The notes under the pieces: model-generated | What the model was told of the DNA's origin: nothing | The model's input: the letters and a program-made list of their open reading frames with translations, nothing else | The model's database searches: none | Part shown: positions 44,511 to 52,448 of the stretch, piece after piece | How the letters are laid out: every line of letters starts with the position of its first letter | Numbering within the stretch: position 1 is the first letter of the stretch | Origin: Chitinophaga jiangningensis | Lineage (GTDB): Bacteria > Bacteroidota > Bacteroidia > Chitinophagales > Chitinophagaceae | Assembly (NCBI RefSeq): GCF_900142605.1 | Contig: NZ_FRBL01000002.1 | Coordinates: 496,001 to 560,000, forward strand | Direction: 5' to 3' | DNA length: 64,000 nucleotides | Made by a program: the position numbers and the translations under genes

Positions 44511-47500
44511 TTAGAATGAACAGTTTATACCAAATACAATGGTTCTCAGCGGAGGCATTGCTAAACCACCGGTTCCCAGGCCTGGCGCACCACCGGCCTG
44601 GCTGGTTTCCGGATCAAAGAGGTATTTGCTTTTAGCCCAGGTAAACAGGTTCTGACCTTCAGCATACAGCCGTAGGTTGCTGATTTTTGCTTTGGCCAGC
44701 CATACTTTAGGGAAAGTATAAGAGATCGACGCATTTCTCAACTTAGCGAAACTGGCATCTCCCCATAAAGCAGTAGAACCGGAATACGGCGTATAGCCGT
44801 TATAGATAGGAGACCCTGACGTGGTGGTCGCCGCCGGGAAAAAGGCCTCATCCCCTGGCGCTCTCCATCTGTCGAGCGCGGAAGTATTATAATTACTCCT
44901 GCTGGCACCAATCGGTGTACTGATGTTATTGGTAGATCCTTTGCGGTGGTGAAACTGCAGGAAAAAGCTCAGGTCCCAGTTTTTATAGGTGAAGTTGTTG
45001 GTGATACCTCCAAAGTAAGGTGTACCCGGCTTGATTACCTGTCTGTCGTTATTGTAATCAATAGCGCCATCCTTGTTCACGTCTTCATACTTAGGAATAC
45101 CGGTATTGGGATCATAACCTGTGTACACATATCTTCTTACCACGTCAATTGGCTGCCCTACGAGATAGCTGCTGGCATAAAACGATTTTTCAATACCAGG
45201 GAAGGAGATCAGCTTGTTTTTATAGAAGGTAAGGTTGAAAGCGGTTGTCCAGGTGAAGTTTCTTTGCTGGATATTTTTTGTGTTCAGCTCCAGCTCCACG
45301 CCGTTGTTCTGCACCAGTGCCGGCAGGTTCACGGTATAGCTGTTGTAGCCGGCCTGTGTAGCCAGTGCAGCAGATAACAGCTGATCGTTGGAGCGGTTCT
45401 GATAATAAGCCCCGGTGAACATGATCCTGTCTTTCAGGAAGCCCAGTTCCAGCGCTGCTTCCAGCTTACGGGTAGTTTCCCATTTTACAGCAGGGTTAGG
45501 CAATACCGGGCGATACAATGCATTGGCACCCTGGTAAGTACCGGCGCTTGACAACAAAGGCAGGTAAATGTAATTGCTGATCTGGTCATTTCCGGTACTA
45601 CCGTAGCTACCTCTCAGTTTACCAAAGCTCAGCCATGGTAATGCCTCCGCAACAAAATCTTCCTGTGTAAACAACCAGGCAGCTCCTACGGCGCCAAAAT
45701 CCGCATAGATGTTATCGGGACCAAACCTGGAAGATGCATCGCGGCGGAAAGTGAGATTCAGCAAGTATTTCTGCCTGTAATCGTAATTGATTCTACCAAA
45801 CAGGGATGCAAACTTATAGTCGATATAAGTAGAGGAGCCGGTCAGCAAACCAGCACCGGTGAGGGTTCCCATCAGTGCTTCGCTGCTGTAATTAGTGGCG
45901 GAGATGTAATTCCCCTGCATTAAGCTGCGTTGGTAGGTTCCACCCACGAGGAAGTTAAACTGGTTTTCCTTAGCGCGCAGACTATAATCCAACGTAGGCT
46001 CTACGATGTAGTTCTGCAGTTTGGTATTGGAAAAGTAGGCGTACGATTGTGGATTATTTGCCGGGTTCTGCGTAGACGCAGGTGTTGGGTTTACCTGATC
46101 CAGCCCAGTATTGGTATAGCCCAGGTTCACTTTAAAGTTCAGGTTTTTGATGATGGTGTAACGGAGGTTTCCGTTGGCCAGCATGGTACCGGTATTATTG
46201 GTATAACGGCGCTGCAGCAGGGCAATAGGATTGCTGAATCCTGACGACCATACCAGTTTACCGGTGGCATCATACAGTGGCATGTTAGGAGGCAGGTTGT
46301 ATAGCGTCAGCAGGTCCTGGCCTGGCAACACCGTTTTATCACTGGAATAACTGGCGGTAACAGCTGCGTAAAAGCGGTTATCAGCAGAAGTGTGATCTGC
46401 TGTGAGTCGGCCGCTATAGCGGGTGCTGTTAAAATCACCCGGGTATACGGTGGTTTCTTTATGATAGCCGCCGCTAAACATGAAATGCGTTTTGGCGTCA
46501 CCACCGGAAACCTGGAATTGTCCGTCCGTGGTATGGGAGGTACCGCCAACAAGCATATCCTGCCAGTCGGTATAGGCATGCTGGTCCCATACGGTGAGCT
46601 CCGGCGCATTGGCTGCCGTAGGTGTCACGCCATCGTTTTTGAATGCTTCCCTGCGCAGTTCCAGGTATTGTTGTGTATTCAACATGGGAATCTGGCGGTT
46701 CAGTTCACCGAAGCCCGTATATACGTTTGCGTTAAATTTCGTTTTACCGGCTTTTCCTTTTTTAGTCGTGATCAGGATAACACCGTTAGCGCCTCTGGCG
46801 CCATAGATGGCCGTTGCATCGGCATCTTTCAGGATATCCATGCGTTCAATATCATCCGGGTTAATCATGCTGAAAGGGCTGATGCCCGCGTTCGCGCCGC
46901 TGGTACCCCAGGAGTTGAGGTTGTCTGAAGGCGGATAGGAACCGTTATAGTTCGTGAAGGGCACCCCATCGATGATATAGAGCGGTACGTAGCCGGAGTT
47001 CATGGAACCTTGTCCGCGAATTTGAACCGTTACAGCACTACCCGGCAAACCATTTGTTTGCGTGATCTGCAGGCCGGGCACGCGGCCAGGCAAGGCGACC
47101 AGCGGGTTGGAGATCGGTTGCTTTTCGATGTCCTTTGCAGTAAGGCTGCTTACAGCGCCGGTGTTCATTCGTTTGGTGGTGGTACCGTAACCGATTACCA
47201 CGGCTTCATCGAGCGATTTCACATCTTCTTCCAGCACAACGTTGATGATCGCACGCCCTCTGATACCTACCCGCTGTGGCAGGAAAGAGATATAAGACAG
47301 CACCAGCTCTGCATTGGCAGGCGCGTTGTTGATAAAATATTCCCCCTGCTCGTTGGTCATGGCACCCAGTGGTGTACCGGGAATCACCACCGATACAGCA
47401 GGCAGTGGATTACCTTTGGTATCTGTTACTTTACCTTTTACGATAATGCCGTCTTGCACCTGTTGCGGTGCGGCAGATGCATTTTTCAGCCGGATGGCAA

Positions 47501-47834
47501 TGAATTTTCCTGAGATGGAAAATGCAAAAGGCTGGTTGCTGAAAAGTGTATTCAGCACGTCGTTAAGCTCCTGGCTTTTCACCGAGATATTTACAGGGGC
47601 AGCCTGACTCAGCTGATTTTTCCCGTAAATGAAACTAAAGCCTGTTTGTTTTTCGATTTCCTGGAACGCTTTTTCCAGTGAACCTGATTTCATCGTCATC
47701 GTCACCTTCTGTGCAAATGACTGGGTGGCCGTCAGTAGCAAGCCCATCATCAAACAAATGCGGGCATAGCTGGTAGTAGCCCTTTTTTCAGCAGGTGGCT
47801 GGCATAGTAGACTTTTCATCTTTCTTCCTAGCAT
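44511..47834 (-). CDS. SusC/RagA-like TonB-dependent transporter with STN domain
   Basis: The outer-membrane barrel of a SusCD pair, 1107 residues. After the signal peptide comes an STN signalling domain (about 45-115, MKSGSLEKAFQEIEKQTGFS). Next is a carboxypeptidase-regulatory-like domain (GKVTDTKGNPLPAVSVVIPG), the plug with DATAIYGARGANGVILITTK, and a 22-strand barrel ending in FGINCSF. STN domains pair with FecR anti-sigma proteins, so ligand binding probably signals to the sigma factor encoded upstream. The start is MLGRKMKSLL; the internal Met at position 6 is an alternative. Confidence 0.95.
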   Translation of the reverse strand: MLGRKMKSLLCQPPAEKRATTSYARICLMMGLLLTATQSFAQKVTMTMKSGSLEKAFQEIEKQTGFSFIYGKNQLSQAAPVNISVKSQELNDVLNTLFSNQPFAFSISGKFIAIRLKNASAAPQQVQDGIIVKGKVTDTKGNPLPAVSVVIPGTPLGAMTNEQGEYFINNAPANAELVLSYISFLPQRVGIRGRAIINVVLEEDVKSLDEAVVIGYGTTTKRMNTGAVSSLTAKDIEKQPISNPLVALPGRVPGLQITQTNGLPGSAVTVQIRGQGSMNSGYVPLYIIDGVPFTNYNGSYPPSDNLNSWGTSGANAGISPFSMINPDDIERMDILKDADATAIYGARGANGVILITTKKGKAGKTKFNANVYTGFGELNRQIPMLNTQQYLELRREAFKNDGVTPTAANAPELTVWDQHAYTDWQDMLVGGTSHTTDGQFQVSGGDAKTHFMFSGGYHKETTVYPGDFNSTRYSGRLTADHTSADNRFYAAVTASYSSDKTVLPGQDLLTLYNLPPNMPLYDATGKLVWSSGFSNPIALLQRRYTNNTGTMLANGNLRYTIIKNLNFKVNLGYTNTGLDQVNPTPASTQNPANNPQSYAYFSNTKLQNYIVEPTLDYSLRAKENQFNFLVGGTYQRSLMQGNYISATNYSSEALMGTLTGAGLLTGSSTYIDYKFASLFGRINYDYRQKYLLNLTFRRDASSRFGPDNIYADFGAVGAAWLFTQEDFVAEALPWLSFGKLRGSYGSTGNDQISNYIYLPLLSSAGTYQGANALYRPVLPNPAVKWETTRKLEAALELGFLKDRIMFTGAYYQNRSNDQLLSAALATQAGYNSYTVNLPALVQNNGVELELNTKNIQQRNFTWTTAFNLTFYKNKLISFPGIEKSFYASSYLVGQPIDVVRRYVYTGYDPNTGIPKYEDVNKDGAIDYNNDRQVIKPGTPYFGGITNNFTYKNWDLSFFLQFHHRKGSTNNISTPIGASRSNYNTSALDRWRAPGDEAFFPAATTTSGSPIYNGYTPYSGSTALWGDASFAKLRNASISYTFPKVWLAKAKISNLRLYAEGQNLFTWAKSKYLFDPETSQAGGAPGLGTGGLAMPPLRTIVFGINCSF

Positions 47835-47949
47835 AGCTTCTGGTTGATTTTTAATTATTAATACCGTCGTTGCGGTGGTTCAGGACATACCTTTCCTTAC
47901 TGTCAGGCTTGGTGGGGACCTGCAGGTAAATATTGTGCTGGTGTATAAT

Positions 47950-49098
47950 CTATTTCATTACTGTTACTTTCCTTCCTTCAATCCTGAAATGCACGAGATT
48001 GGTCATCTCCAGCAGGTTTAGCAATTGAGAAACGGGGACATCCCTCGGAATTTTTGCAACAAATGAATCTCTGACGTTGGCCTGGTACACTACTTCAAGA
48101 TTGTAGTAGCGCTGAAGCTCCGACATAATGGTGTTGATATCGCTGCCATTAAAATAGAATAGCCCGTCTTTCCAGGCGGTGGCCGATGTCAGGTCGGCGT
48201 TCGTTGTAAGCTGTATTGTGCCGTTGTCTGATGCGGTGGCCTGCTCTCCAGGTTTCATCAGCCGGGATACGGTGCTGGTATTGAATTTCACTGCCCCGTC
48301 GACCAGGGTAAGTTGGATGTTTGACTCGTCGGCATATACCCTAATATTAAATGAGGTACCGAGTACATCTACCGAATAGCTTTTGTTGGCGGTGCTAACG
48401 GTAAATGGCATATTACTGTTTTGTGCTACTTCAAAATAAGCTTGTCCGGTGATGTTTACCGCACGTGTTTTGCCGGTAAAGATGGTTGGATAGGTGAAGC
48501 TGGAGCCTGCGTCTATCCATACTTTGGTACCATCTGCCAGAATAATTTTGAGCGGGCGGCTGCCGGCAGGCAAACTGATGGTATTGGTGCTGGCGGTAGC
48601 GCCGCTGCCGGAATAGGCGATTTGCCCATCGGCGGTTTTGGCTACGTTTACACCTCCCTGTACCGCGATGGTGCCATTGCCGGCACTATCCAGCAGTATC
48701 TGCTGACCGTTGCCGAGCGTAAGCACGGCGTGGTTGGCCGACGGCGCGGGAATATCATTTTGAAATCGTTCTGCCTGCGGCGCAAGCCGTACTTCCTTAG
48801 GCCTCAACAGTACTATGGATACACTCACCATCACCAGCACAGCAGCAGCTGCGGCCCATTTGTACCAGCGCATTACCGGTCGGGCAGCAGGTTTGCGCAA
48901 CGTTTCTTCCAGGCGCAGGCGGATGGCTGCTTCCATTTCTTCCTTATTCCCCAGCGTATGTTCATCCCAGTTTTCCTGCCGGGTAAGGGCATTGAAAACC
49001 TGGTTATACTGCATCAACTCCGCATCTGTGGCGGTGCCTGACACAATCTTCTCTGTTAAAAATATCAACTCTTCTCTGGTCATACGTAGGTGTTCCAT
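47950..49098 (-). CDS. FecR-family anti-sigma factor
   Basis: A single-pass inner-membrane regulator. The cytoplasmic N-terminus (MEHLRMTREELIFLTEKIVS) holds the sigma-binding region, followed by one transmembrane helix WAAAAAVLVMVSVSIVLL. The periplasmic FecR domain (about 100-300) contains GSRPLKIILADGTKVWIDAG and a DUF4974 C-terminus ending in NLVHFRIEGRKVTVMK. It should relay SusC STN signals to the sigma factor. The ATG at 49096-49098 is chosen; the longer TTG start at 49140 adds a hydrophobic leader without support. It lies 67 bp downstream of the sigma gene. Confidence 0.92.
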   Translation of the reverse strand: MEHLRMTREELIFLTEKIVSGTATDAELMQYNQVFNALTRQENWDEHTLGNKEEMEAAIRLRLEETLRKPAARPVMRWYKWAAAAAVLVMVSVSIVLLRPKEVRLAPQAERFQNDIPAPSANHAVLTLGNGQQILLDSAGNGTIAVQGGVNVAKTADGQIAYSGSGATASTNTISLPAGSRPLKIILADGTKVWIDAGSSFTYPTIFTGKTRAVNITGQAYFEVAQNSNMPFTVSTANKSYSVDVLGTSFNIRVYADESNIQLTLVDGAVKFNTSTVSRLMKPGEQATASDNGTIQLTTNADLTSATAWKDGLFYFNGSDINTIMSELQRYYNLEVVYQANVRDSFVAKIPRDVPVSQLLNLLEMTNLVHFRIEGRKVTVMK

Positions 49099-49165
49099 TA
49101 GTATGGCAGTTTTAAAAATCAAGACCCCTAAAAGGTTCAAAAAAAAATTTCAATCGGGTAGGATA

Positions 49166-49756
49166 CTAACTACAGTGGGTAACAACGGGGAGTAGTAACA
49201 AGGCCAGCAGATGAGGATCTACGGCAGTTCTGATGCGCTTTAGTGCAATGGTTTTCTGTGCTTCTACTGTTTTTATGGAGAGATTCAGTAAATCTGCTAT
49301 TTGTCGATTCGTCAGCTGCCCATCTCTGCTTAATAAAAATATTTCCCGGCATTTTTCCGGCAGATCCATAATGGCCTGCTGGATGATAATTTTCAGATCA
49401 TTGAGCTCCAGGAAGTCCTGTGGGCCTGGTTCTGCCGGGAGGGTTATCCCTGCCAGCTCTGCATAGAAGTCAGCCCTGATTTTACCGGAACGGATATAAT
49501 TAATTACTTTAAACCGGACTGCGCTTCTAAGGTAAGCAGGTACTGTTTGAATGTCCAGCTCCGTGCGCTTTTCCCATAGCCACGCAAAAATGTCCTGTAC
49601 AATATCCATACAGGCATTTTGATCTCTCAGCAGATAAAAGGCTGACTGGTACATACCAGCCCAGTGGCGGGAGTATAGCAGGTCGAATGCCTGCACATCA
49701 CCTCTTTTCAACATGCTTACCAGTTCCAGGTCACTATAAGCGTTATCCCTTGTCAA
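49166..49756 (-). CDS. RNA polymerase ECF sigma factor
   Basis: A 196-residue sigma-70 family protein. Region 2 is visible at FDLLYSRHWAGMYQSAFYLL and DIVQDIFAWLWEKR; region 4 at LPEKCREIFLLSRDGQLTNR with the HTH ADLLNLSIKTVEAQK. It is expected to drive transcription of the downstream SusCD genes after FecR release. The likely start is TTG at 49754-49756, because the first in-frame ATG would delete part of region 2. An 8-codon ATG frame (49743-49766) overlaps this start. It is first in the sigma-FecR-SusC-SusD unit. Confidence 0.93.
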   Translation of the reverse strand: MTRDNAYSDLELVSMLKRGDVQAFDLLYSRHWAGMYQSAFYLLRDQNACMDIVQDIFAWLWEKRTELDIQTVPAYLRSAVRFKVINYIRSGKIRADFYAELAGITLPAEPGPQDFLELNDLKIIIQQAIMDLPEKCREIFLLSRDGQLTNRQIADLLNLSIKTVEAQKTIALKRIRTAVDPHLLALLLLPVVTHCS

Positions 49757-49817
49757 ATTTGCGCATTTTCAGGCACTAAAATAAAGAAAAGGAGGTTAGC
49801 ATGTGGGAGGATTTTTT

Positions 49818-50023
49818 GCTTGCAAAGACTTATTTGCTTTTAAGGCGCCTTCGGCGCCAGGAAAGCGATCTTTTTGCTCGCAAAGCAGCGAAGCAGGTAA
49901 GCAGCAAAGACTTGTGTTTTGATGTTTGTGAATTAGCTAAGGCTTGTGTTTTGTTGTTTATTGCAAACATAGGAGCAGCGAAGCAGGTAAGCAGCTAAGG
50001 ATTGTGTTTTGTTGTTTGGTGTA
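49818..50023 (+). repeat. repeat element B, homologous to element A
   Basis: Starts GCTTGCAAAGACTTATTTGC, contains the same GGCGCC-TTC-GGCGCC hairpin (about 49844-49859), then GCTCGCAAAGCAGCGAAGCAG and GGTAAGCAG. It has two to three degraded copies of the tandem unit with GGCTTGTGTTTTGTTG. Orientation is the same as element A. Together A and B bracket the SusCD/sigma genes. Confidence 0.75.
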
Positions 50024-50030
50024 ATTGCCG

Positions 50031-50047
50031 GTCCGCCTTCGGCGGAC
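50031..50047. repeat. GTCCGCC-TTC-GGCGGAC palindrome
   Basis: A 7-bp perfect stem with a TTC loop. It directly precedes the longer terminator hairpin at 50054, downstream of the beta-helix gene. Confidence 0.6.
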
Positions 50048-50053
50048 GAGAAA

Positions 50054-50090
50054 CTATTTAGGGAGAGGCCTCAGGCCTCTCCCTAAATAG
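50054..50090 (-). terminator. 17-bp perfect hairpin after the beta-helix gene
   Basis: Arms at 50054-50070 and 50074-50090 are perfect 17-nt complements (CTATTTAGGGAGAGGCC and its complement) around TCA. It lies 12 bp past the stop codon of the beta-helix gene, with only TTT after the stem on that strand. Confidence 0.75.
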
Positions 50091-50101
50091 ATACTTGCTG
50101 A

Positions 50102-50968
50102 TTAATACAATCTGTAAAACAGCGTTTTGCCGTTACCGGTACCGGTGCTGCCGGTAATAGTAATATGGCCGGTATTGCCGTTGCCATCATAGCCGGAAGC
50201 CAGGTTGTAGCTGGAAGTACAATTAGTAGCCGTGTGTGGCACGTTTTGTCCGGAGCTGCCGAGTTTAAAACCGTTACCATCACCGCTGCCGCCGTAGCCG
50301 TTGTTGGTAGCGGTGCAGTTGGTAATTTTTACGGTATAAGGCTGCCCGTACAAGTCCCAGCCATCATCAGAATTATGATTGGCGGTACAGTGATCAAACA
50401 GGTTACCGGCCCCGGCAGAGAGCTTGCAGGCAAAGCCATCAGCATTTTCACCTCCATTCTGTGTGTCATAGTTGTCGTTGGACTTACAATAGCTGATGTT
50501 GTTGTGGTGCGACTGATTGTAGATCTGTAAGCCTGAATCATGGTTGCCGGAAGTGGTAACGTTGTACACGTAGTTATAGCCACCATACTGGAATACGAGC
50601 CCGCAGTCGGGGGCATTTTTGATGGTCATGTTGGTGATGTTCCAGTAACTGCCGTTACATTTTACTCCCCATCCGGAGGAAATGCCTGAGCAATCCAGCA
50701 CACCACCGGTAAAATTGATTTTGGACGTGGAGGTGCCGCTGTTAAGTAATTGTAAGGTACTGGTAAGTTTGATAGTGCCGCTAACAGTAATGATATCGCC
50801 TGCTTTTGCCGCGCTGATAGCGGATTTCAAGGCTGATTCAGTAGTAACGGTAATGCTTTCGACATTGGCAGCAGGTTTTGGGGAATCGCTGCCGGGAGAT
50901 GCTACATCGTTCTTTTGACAACTGGCAAATACAATGCATAGCATCATCATAATAGGGGATTTTTTCAT
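50102..50968 (-). CDS. secreted right-handed parallel beta-helix lipoprotein (polysaccharide lyase-like)
   Basis: A 288-residue protein with signal MKKSPIMMMLCIVFASCQ and Cys17 as lipobox. From about residue 40 it is a beta-helix: ALKSAISAAKAGDIITVSG, INFTGGVLDCSGISSGWGVK, and regular rungs with Asn ladders (YNVTTSGNHDSGLQIYNQSH, ENADGFACKLSAGAG, NSDDGWDLYGQP). The DGFACK and DDGWD segments resemble PL9-family pectate lyases. An intact Ca site and catalytic Lys cannot be proven here. Pectin degradation is likely but not certain. It is a single gene downstream of a LacI-like operator. Confidence 0.8.
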   Translation of the reverse strand: MKKSPIMMMLCIVFASCQKNDVASPGSDSPKPAANVESITVTTESALKSAISAAKAGDIITVSGTIKLTSTLQLLNSGTSTSKINFTGGVLDCSGISSGWGVKCNGSYWNITNMTIKNAPDCGLVFQYGGYNYVYNVTTSGNHDSGLQIYNQSHHNNISYCKSNDNYDTQNGGENADGFACKLSAGAGNLFDHCTANHNSDDGWDLYGQPYTVKITNCTATNNGYGGSGDGNGFKLGSSGQNVPHTATNCTSSYNLASGYDGNGNTGHITITGSTGTGNGKTLFYRLY

Positions 50969-51064
50969 AACAGTGAATTTTTATGAGTGGAATTATTGCG
51001 CGCCGGGTTATCCTGAAATTCGTAAAATAATTGATTGGGAGATAGTCATTGCGTCGATTTATTT

Positions 51065-51092
51065 ACGCAATCGTTATCGGCAACGATTGCGT
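51065..51092 (-). promoter_or_regulatory. LacI-like dyad operator upstream of the beta-helix gene
   Basis: Perfect arms ACGCAATCGTT and AACGATTGCGT flank ATCGGC. The half-site CAATCGTT/AACGATTG is of the type bound by LacI/GalR regulators of carbohydrate genes. It sits 97-124 bp upstream of the beta-helix ATG. No LacI gene is in the window. Confidence 0.5.
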
Positions 51093-51140
51093 GACCTGGC
51101 GGGCGTTTCCACTGCATTTATACCGCAGTGGGCGGGTAAT

Positions 51141-51170
51141 AAAAAGGCCGCCGGGTGGATACCTGGCGGC
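51141..51170 (-). terminator. terminator of the efflux operon
   Basis: On the minus strand GCCGCCAGGT pairs with ACCCGGCGGC (one G-T) around ATCC, followed by CTTTTT. It is about 125 bp downstream of the adaptor gene. The remaining 51171-51293 holds nothing recognisable. Confidence 0.75.
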
Positions 51171-51293
51171 TCTTCATTTATCAACCTATAATCTGTGTTA
51201 TATACATTAGAATTGCTTACGTGTTAATGCATGGTTTCCGTTCACGAAAAGCTGATATTCAGACTACTTATCACTGTGAAAGTTTAATCCGGC

Positions 51294-52415
51294 TTATTTC
51301 CCAATTTTTACTGCCGGCACGGTTACATCATCGCGTACTTCCTCCGTGGCGTTGGTGATGAGGGTATCGCCGTCGTTCAGTTCACCAAAGATTTCTGTTT
51401 TACCGTCTTCGCTGCGACCGGTAGTGATAGGCACCCATTTGGTTTTATGGTTGTCAATCTTAATTACAAAAAGGCCTTTGGTAGAATTCAGTACCGCGGT
51501 GGATGGAATCACGAAATTGGTGGTAGCGCTGTTAAGCGGGATATTCACCTCTGCCACCATTCCTGGCAGCAGACTTTTATCGGTGTTAATTACATCCAGT
51601 TCTATATGTTGAGATCTGAGTCTTTTATCGAGCGCACCCGCCATACGCACAATTTTGCCGGTAAACTTACGGTTGTTGAGCGAGCGAACGGTAAAGCTCA
51701 CTTCATCCTTGCCATTCAGGTAAGCGCTGTAAGCCTCCGGCACGCTCACCACTAAACGAAGTTTACTTTGCTGCTGCAAGGTAAACATAGGCAGTTCGGA
51801 ACCTTTACCGGTAGGGCCTACATAGGCACCGGTGCTCACGTTACGCGCAGTAATCACACCGGAGAAAGGCGCCCGTATGGTCAGGTAATCCCTGTTGTTA
51901 CCAATTTCACGCAGGGAAGCTTTGGCTGCTTCCAGCTGTGCGAGATCAGATTTTTGTCGCGCAAAGGCAATGTCCAGGTCGTTCTGTGACACCGTTCCCG
52001 GCGTTTTGCTGGTTTCCAGCAAACGATCGTAATTAGCCTTGCTGGAGAGGTAAATAGCCTCCTGTGACTTGAGCCTGGAATCGGCACCGGATAACTGGGA
52101 ATTGATTTCAGGTGCTTCCATGATGGCTAGCACTTGTCCTTCCTGCACCTGGGAGCCCACATCCACATTCAGCTTTTTCACAAAGCTGCTGACTTTGGCG
52201 TAAAGGTCTACAGAAGAAAAGGCCACCAGTTCACCGGGGATTTTGATATTGGAAGACAGGTTGCTTCTTTCCAGTGCAAAAGCCTGGAGGGCAGGCGCCG
52301 CTTCCGCAGCAGCAGATTTTTCGTCTTTAGCATCGGAGGTACCGCAGCTCTGCAGGCCCGCAGTAAGGGCTATCGCCGATAATAAAGGAAAAAATAAACG
52401 CAGACCGCTATTCAT
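51294..52415 (-). CDS. RND efflux periplasmic adaptor subunit (MFP)
   Basis: A 373-residue lipid-anchored adaptor linking the inner-membrane pump to the outer-membrane channel. The signal LLSAIALTAGLQSC gives Cys24. A lipoyl/barrel-sandwich half motif FVKKLNVDVGSQVQEGQVLA is followed by an alpha-hairpin (residues about 110-170), the returning half LTIRAPFSGVITARNVSTGA, and beta-barrel and membrane-proximal domains ending VTVPAVKIGK. It is the last gene of the TolC-RND-MFP unit. This order differs from the common MFP-RND-TolC order. Confidence 0.95.
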   Translation of the reverse strand: MNSGLRLFFPLLSAIALTAGLQSCGTSDAKDEKSAAAEAAPALQAFALERSNLSSNIKIPGELVAFSSVDLYAKVSSFVKKLNVDVGSQVQEGQVLAIMEAPEINSQLSGADSRLKSQEAIYLSSKANYDRLLETSKTPGTVSQNDLDIAFARQKSDLAQLEAAKASLREIGNNRDYLTIRAPFSGVITARNVSTGAYVGPTGKGSELPMFTLQQQSKLRLVVSVPEAYSAYLNGKDEVSFTVRSLNNRKFTGKIVRMAGALDKRLRSQHIELDVINTDKSLLPGMVAEVNIPLNSATTNFVIPSTAVLNSTKGLFVIKIDNHKTKWVPITTGRSEDGKTEIFGELNDGDTLITNATEEVRDDVTVPAVKIGK

Positions 52416-52448
52416 ATGATATTATTTATTGAATGATTTGTAATACTA

